Source of the DNA: Asaia bogorensis
GTDB lineage: Bacteria > Pseudomonadota > Alphaproteobacteria > Acetobacterales > Acetobacteraceae
Direction: 5' to 3'
Length of the DNA stretch: 9,296 nt
Assembly (NCBI GenBank): GCA_945871455.1
Contig: CAMBXJ010000140.1
Span: 1 to 9,296 of the forward strand
Under the pieces are notes generated by a model. That model was not told where the DNA came from, ran no database searches, and worked only from the letters and a program-made list of their open reading frames with translations. Both the position numbers and the translations under genes were made by a program. Positions within the stretch are counted from its first letter, which is position 1. The number at the start of each line of letters is the position of its first letter. Below, piece after piece: positions 5,721 through 9,296 of this stretch.

Positions 5721-7832
5721 TCACGTCCCTCCCGGCCCAAACCGTCCAAAGCCGACGCCCATCTCCCCGCCAACCCCAACGCGTCCCTCGGCCTCCATCG
5801 CCAGCATCGCGGCCAGGGAGCGTGCATCATCGCACCGTCCCAGAATCGCCGCGCGCCGTCGCACCGCCAGGAAATCGGCCGGGGTCAGCCGGGTGACGCT
5901 CTCCAGTGTCGTGGGCGCATCCATCCCGAACACGGCCAGGAACGCCCGCCGGACCTGAGCGGCGGTCAGGAATCGCAATGTCGCGCGGAATGAAAAGCGC
6001 CGCAGCGCGGCCGGATCGACGCGATCGGCCTCGGCTACCGCGCAGACCAGAAGCCCATCATGCTGCTCCAGCCAGCCGATCGTGGCACTCAGGGCGCGTT
6101 GGCTCGCCTGTGGCCAGCCGCGTTCGAACAGCACCGCCTCGGCGCCCGTCAGCAGTAGAACCGCGCCGGTCTTGCGTGCCTGGTTGAACACGGCGGCGAT
6201 CAGGCGCTCGATATGTGTGGTGGCCAACAGGGCCGCCGCCGGCTGCACCATGACCTCCCGTTCCAACCGCTCGGCCAGATGGTGGGTCCATGCTGTCTTG
6301 CCGGCGCCCGATGGGCCGGACAGCAGGATCGACACCCCCTTGCCATCTCGCCCCCCATCCACGCTCGCCAACCGTTCGGCCAGTTCCGCCAGATCCATGT
6401 CGGCGTTGATCAGCCCCGGGTCGAAATCGGCCCGGGCCTCGGCTTCCGGCGGCGGCAGCACGCCACCATCCAGGGTCGAGGTCATCCCCTGCACCACGCG
6501 TCGCACATGCACCGGATCGCCGCCCGCCAGACGAGCCGCCCGCAACGCGCCGCGCACGAGAGATGGAGGCGTGCGCAAAGCGCGGGCCAGGTGCAACGCA
6601 TCCTCGCGCGGCAGGGCGACACCCTCTTCCGCGGCCAGGCGGGTCCACAGAGCACGCCGGATTCGCAGCGGCGGCACAGCCATCTCCAGGCAGCACGACA
6701 TGCGCCGGCGGATCGCGGGATCGACGTCGTCCAGGTTGTTCAGCGCCCAGATTACCGGCACCGGATTGGTTTCCAGTTGCCGGTGCAGAAAGACGCGGGA
6801 ACCCTGGGTGATCTCCTCGTTGAACGGGCCGGTGGGCGGGACCAGCAGGTCCTCGGCTTCATCGAACAGGACCACGCCTGGGCCGGCGCGCGACAGCAGG
6901 CGCTGTGCCGCGCGCAAGGCGCCGAGCCGCTCGTAGCGCTCTGGTTCTCCGCCACGGCGGTCGGCTTCGCCGACGGGGAACAGGGATACGCCCAGATGGG
7001 CGGCGAGGGTCTTGGCGAACTCGGTCTTGCCGGTGCCGGGCGGTCCCCATAGCAGGATGTTCACCCCAGGTTCCCGCGCCGCAAGCGCCCCGCGCATGAC
7101 GGCGGCGATGGTGTCGAGGTCGGGGCCGAAATGGGAAAAGTCGTCCCAGTCCAGGCTGGCCGGGGCAGGGGTGCCGATGATGGCGTTGCGTGCATCCCGC
7201 GCCCCACCGGAGGCAATATAGCGATAGACCCGGCCCAGCAGCGTAAGCCTGCCGGACGGCTCGACGATGACCAATCCGGACCCGGCGAGCCGGCCGGTCT
7301 CCGCCAGGGCTTCGCTGACATCCTGCAAGTGCAGGCCCGTGACGCTGGCGACGCCGGCGGGGGAGATTGTCTCCATCTCGAACCCCGGTGACTTCCAGGG
7401 GGCAGCGAGCGTGCACAGGGTTTCCAGCGCTTCCAGCCGGCGGGTGTGGACCAGAATCCGCAGAATGACGGCCTCGGTGGATGACAGACCGAACAGGCCG
7501 GCGGCGATGTCGATTCGGCGTTCCAGGGCGTCGGGTTCGGATGGCGCGGGATGCGAGTCCAGAAACCGGCGCAAGGCGTCCGCGATGGTGGCGCCGTTCG
7601 CCGGGCCATGGTCGTCGGACAGCAGGGCGGGATCGGCCGGGAACACCGTGGCGACCGGAAGATCGATGCCGCCCAGGAAGTCTCGCAGCCAGCCGGTCAG
7701 CGGCTTGATCGGGTGCATGCGCCGCTGTGCCGTCCTGAAGGCATTCGCGGCACAGGCCAGAATCGCATCCCGGTCACGCGGGAAATCGCGTTCGTCGGTC
7801 GCGGGCAGTGGATTGGCGGACTCTGGCGACAT
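5721..7832 (-). CDS. Tandem AAA+ ATPase, second module degenerate
   Basis: This 703-residue protein has two AAA+ modules after a roughly 240-residue N-terminal region that is helical and not assigned. Module 1 has Walker A GPPGTGKT (263-270), Walker B VVLFDEAEDL (320-329, with D324 and E325), a sensor-1 asparagine in WALNNLDDVD (365 or 366), and a following AIRRRM with candidate arginine fingers (375-377). This is the pattern of the CDC48/SpoVK-like group (COG0464) and should hydrolyse ATP. Module 2 has Walker A GPSGAGKT (506-513), but the Walker B position reads AVLLLTGAEAVL (about 557-568), lacking the Asp-Glu pair, so it may bind but not hydrolyse ATP efficiently. The C-terminal 20 residues are Gly-rich. 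ATG 7832 is chosen because GGAG lies five bases upstream; a TTG at 7880 would add 16 residues with a poor site. The substrate or partner is unknown. The gene faces the substrate-binding protein gene and diverges from cfa. Confidence 0.85.
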   Translation of the reverse strand: MSPESANPLPATDERDFPRDRDAILACAANAFRTAQRRMHPIKPLTGWLRDFLGGIDLPVATVFPADPALLSDDHGPANGATIADALRRFLDSHPAPSEPDALERRIDIAAGLFGLSSTEAVILRILVHTRRLEALETLCTLAAPWKSPGFEMETISPAGVASVTGLHLQDVSEALAETGRLAGSGLVIVEPSGRLTLLGRVYRYIASGGARDARNAIIGTPAPASLDWDDFSHFGPDLDTIAAVMRGALAAREPGVNILLWGPPGTGKTEFAKTLAAHLGVSLFPVGEADRRGGEPERYERLGALRAAQRLLSRAGPGVVLFDEAEDLLVPPTGPFNEEITQGSRVFLHRQLETNPVPVIWALNNLDDVDPAIRRRMSCCLEMAVPPLRIRRALWTRLAAEEGVALPREDALHLARALRTPPSLVRGALRAARLAGGDPVHVRRVVQGMTSTLDGGVLPPPEAEARADFDPGLINADMDLAELAERLASVDGGRDGKGVSILLSGPSGAGKTAWTHHLAERLEREVMVQPAAALLATTHIERLIAAVFNQARKTGAVLLLTGAEAVLFERGWPQASQRALSATIGWLEQHDGLLVCAVAEADRVDPAALRRFSFRATLRFLTAAQVRRAFLAVFGMDAPTTLESVTRLTPADFLAVRRRAAILGRCDDARSLAAMLAMEAEGRVGVGGEMGVGFGRFGPGGT

Positions 7833-7837
7833 TGGAA

Positions 7838-7841
7838 CTCC
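7838..7841 (-). promoter_or_regulatory. Ribosome-binding site deciding the AAA+ protein start
   Basis: GGAG on the minus strand lies five bases before ATG 7832. It favours this ATG over the in-frame TTG at 7880, from which the frame could also be read. Confidence 0.6.
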
Positions 7842-7880
7842 AAGGCGGCGGCAGACGGGGTTGTGCGGGGTTTTCCGCAA

Positions 7881-7904
7881 GGGAGTTAGCAGGGGAGTTA
7901 GCAG
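7881..7904. repeat. Perfect 12-bp direct tandem repeat upstream of the AAA+ gene
   Basis: GGGAGTTAGCAG occurs twice head to tail at 7881-7892 and 7893-7904. On the coding strand of the AAA+ gene it is CTGCTAACTCCC twice, about 50-72 bases before the start codon. It lies in the 5' leader or promoter zone and could be a regulator binding site; a slippage duplication is the plain alternative. Confidence 0.85.
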
Positions 7905-8111
7905 GTGGGCCGTCGGTTGAGACAGGTCAATGACCGCGGGCCAAGGCGGCCGGTTTTCGGCCGGGGCGATAGAGCATGATCACGCCAAGCGGAACGCCAC
8001 AGCCGATGAATCGTAGGATAAAATATAGGTATAGAAAGGCTTTCCGCTTCCAGTCAGGATGAAACCGCTCTGGCCGGCGGTTGGTTTCCGGGGCAGCCGG
8101 ACGCGGGACCG
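7905..8111. other. Divergent intergenic region between the AAA+ and cfa genes
   Basis: Part of a 369-base gap (7833-8201). On the minus strand an open frame without a normal start codon runs from 8133 to a TGA at 7927-7929 and encodes a hydrophobic peptide (see findings). CGGCCG at 7947-7952 and 7958-7963 can form a 6-bp hairpin with a 5-base loop, without a T-run. The segment 8010-8040 is strikingly AT-rich for this genome. A TTGACC hexamer on the minus strand (7934-7929) could be a -35 for the AAA+ gene, but no -10 stands at the right distance. Confidence 0.45.
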
Positions 8112-8112
8112 A

Positions 8113-8140
8113 TTGCGAGCGGCCCCGGTCGGCCTATAAC
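8113..8140 (+). promoter_or_regulatory. Candidate promoter of the cyclopropane synthase gene
   Basis: TTGCGA at 8113-8118 and TATAAC at 8135-8140 are separated by 16 bases. The -10 matches five of six consensus positions and is preceded by C as in alphaproteobacterial promoters. Transcription would start around 8147, giving a leader of about 55 bases before the GTG at 8202. Confidence 0.5.
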
Positions 8141-8201
8141 GCCACGCCCCATCCACCGCGTCCCGTCCCCACCGCTTCGTCCTTCACCCGGAGATCGTCA
8201 C

Positions 8202-9296
8202 GTGTCAGCCCAGGCGCGGCTCAGCCTGTTCAGCAGGTTTCTTACCCATGCCCGCGCGCGATTGGCGCTCGACCTTGGTTTTGTGCTGTGGGACGGTTCG
8301 ACGGTGCCGCCCGACCTGCCGACGGATGCGCTGGCGGTTTCGATCGCCGATGAGGGCGTGGTGGCGGCGTTGGTCCGTCGTCCGGGCATCGACACCCTCG
8401 CCAATCTTTGGGTGTCGGGTCGGGTCGACATTCGCAACGGCTCGATCTTCGACCTGGTCGCGCGCCGCCCGGCGGTGCGCAGCAGGGCGTTCCGGAAAAG
8501 CATCGATATCGGATTGCTGGCGCGGCTGGTGGGGCGGTTCCTGTTCGTTTCCCGCGGCAGTCCGTTTCCGCTGGAGCATCTGCGCGGCGACAAGGCACGT
8601 GCCGACGGCAGCGAGGCGGCCAATCGGGACAACGTGCAATACCACTACGACGTCTCCAACAAATTCTACGCGCTCTTTCTGGACCCGTCGCTGGTCTATA
8701 CCTGCGCGTATTTCACCGACTGGGACAACGACCTGGCAACGGCGCAGTTCGACAAGCTGGAGATGATCTGCCGCAAGCTGCGTCTGCGCCCGGGCGAGCG
8801 CATGCTCGATATCGGCTGCGGCTGGGGCGCGTTGATCTGCCATGCCGCCAGACATCACGGCGTGCACGCGCATGGCGTCACCCTGTCGCGGGAGCAGTTC
8901 GACCATGCCCAGGCTCGCGTGATCCGAGAGGGTGTCGCCGACCGCGTGACCCTGGAATTGCGCGACTACACCGCCGTGCAGGGCCCGTTCGACAAGATCG
9001 CCTCGATCGGCATGTTCGAGCAGGTCGGCATCGCGAACTATCCCACCTATTTCGCAACGATCAACCGGCTGCTGAAACCGGGTGGGCTTTATCTGCACCA
9101 TACCATCGCCCGTCCGGCGAAACGCACCGAGCGAGCGTTCCGCCGCCGCAAGGGGGAATATGCCGCGCTGGTGCGCTATATCTTCCCGGGCGGCGAACTG
9201 GACCACATCGGCATGTCCCTGGCCAACCTGCAACGCCACGGCTTCGAGGTGCATGATGTCGAGGGCTGGCGCGAACATTACGCCAGGACCTGCCGG
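8202..9296 (+). CDS. cfa: Cyclopropane-fatty-acyl-phospholipid synthase (partial, runs off the window)
   Basis: From GTG 8202 the frame stays open for 365 codons to the window edge. The enzyme transfers a methylene group from S-adenosylmethionine to cis double bonds of membrane phospholipid acyl chains, which makes membranes more stress-resistant. The N-terminal lipid-binding part (1-140) includes TLANLWVSGRVDI. The catalytic part starts NVQYHYDVSNKFYALFLDP (144-162). SAM motif I is MLDIGCGWGAL (201-211), followed by GVTLSREQ, and MFEQVGIANYPTYF (271-284). C168 (YTCAYF), E273, H300 (HHTI) and probably Y360 correspond to the E. coli Cfa bicarbonate-binding residues C139, E239, H266 and Y317. 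The spacing from E273 to H300 is identical to E. coli, while a small insert (FRRRKGEYA) precedes YIFPGG. E. coli Cfa has 382 residues, so about 30 are missing. GGAG at 8190-8193, eight bases upstream, supports the GTG start. The gene diverges from the AAA+ gene. Close paralogues act as tuberculostearic or mycolic-type methyltransferases, but the motif set favours Cfa. Confidence 0.93.
   Translation, partial: MSAQARLSLFSRFLTHARARLALDLGFVLWDGSTVPPDLPTDALAVSIADEGVVAALVRRPGIDTLANLWVSGRVDIRNGSIFDLVARRPAVRSRAFRKSIDIGLLARLVGRFLFVSRGSPFPLEHLRGDKARADGSEAANRDNVQYHYDVSNKFYALFLDPSLVYTCAYFTDWDNDLATAQFDKLEMICRKLRLRPGERMLDIGCGWGALICHAARHHGVHAHGVTLSREQFDHAQARVIREGVADRVTLELRDYTAVQGPFDKIASIGMFEQVGIANYPTYFATINRLLKPGGLYLHHTIARPAKRTERAFRRRKGEYAALVRYIFPGGELDHIGMSLANLQRHGFEVHDVEGWREHYARTCR

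Noticed and set aside
6082..7052. Overlapping plus-strand open frames of about 280 codons opposite the AAA+ gene
   Set aside because: They are antisense to intact AAA+ motifs and have Arg/Ser/Pro-rich low-complexity translations without any recognisable domain.
7947..7963. Terminator hairpin CGGCCG/CGGCCG in the divergent region
   Set aside because: The stem has only 6 bp, the sequence is self-palindromic by high GC, no T-run follows on either strand, and no gene with a normal start ends there.
8205..9278. 357-codon open frame on the minus strand opposite cfa
   Set aside because: The plus strand encodes an unmistakable Cfa synthase through the whole stretch; the minus frame is a third-position-GC shadow with a composition rich in Arg, His and Gln.
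1..9296. A multi-gene defence, toxin-antitoxin or phage system
   Set aside because: The Uma2 nuclease-fold protein and AAA+ protein are nearly 5 kb apart on separate transcription units with housekeeping genes between them; no paired toxin/antitoxin, methylase/nuclease or phage structural genes are visible.

Overview
The window looks like chromosomal DNA of a GC-rich alphaproteobacterium, most likely Acetobacteraceae/Rhodospirillales. The signs are high GC in third codon positions, a 41-residue L36 of the cysteine-poor type, a CTTGAC/CTAT-type promoter in front of it, an Uma2 protein of the kind common in acetic-acid-bacterium relatives, and the style of the housekeeping genes. This placement is inferred from family resemblance, not from a database search.

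Left end (1-950): a graveyard of mobile DNA. The window opens inside the last 73 codons of an ISKra4-type transposase. Directly behind it lies the C-terminal stump of an LLM-class flavin oxidoreductase, then a C-terminal stump of a Tn3-family transposase that loses its frame before the usual end. A short unassigned coding-like stretch follows. None of these has a start codon of its own.

Middle (955-4162): an Uma2 endonuclease-fold protein on the minus strand faces away from a small cupin protein. Next on the plus strand are a class I SAM-dependent methyltransferase, the 41-codon gene for ribosomal protein L36 (rpmJ, with a good promoter) and a four-helix membrane protein of the YqhA/UPF0114 family. 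The spacings suggest mostly separate transcription units rather than one operon.

Right half (4163-9296): an exported LivJ-type ABC substrate-binding protein without its permease or ATPase genes nearby ends in a strong intrinsic terminator. The terminator runs straight into four tandem 26-27-bp repeats, each able to form a small hairpin. Converging on it from the minus strand is a 703-residue protein with two AAA+ modules, the first intact and the second with a P-loop but no recognisable Walker B acid pair. A 369-bp divergent region separates it from a plus-strand cyclopropane-fatty-acyl-phospholipid synthase gene that runs off the end of the window. That region holds a perfect 12-bp tandem repeat, a candidate promoter for the synthase, and an open frame on the minus strand encoding a membrane-helix-like peptide with no normal start codon.

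I see no CRISPR array, tRNA, rRNA, or recognisable multi-gene defence, secretion or biosynthetic system. The genes look like a mixture of housekeeping and lineage-specific single genes. The best leads for something undescribed are the asymmetric tandem AAA+ protein with the small membrane frame upstream of it, and the terminator-linked repeat.
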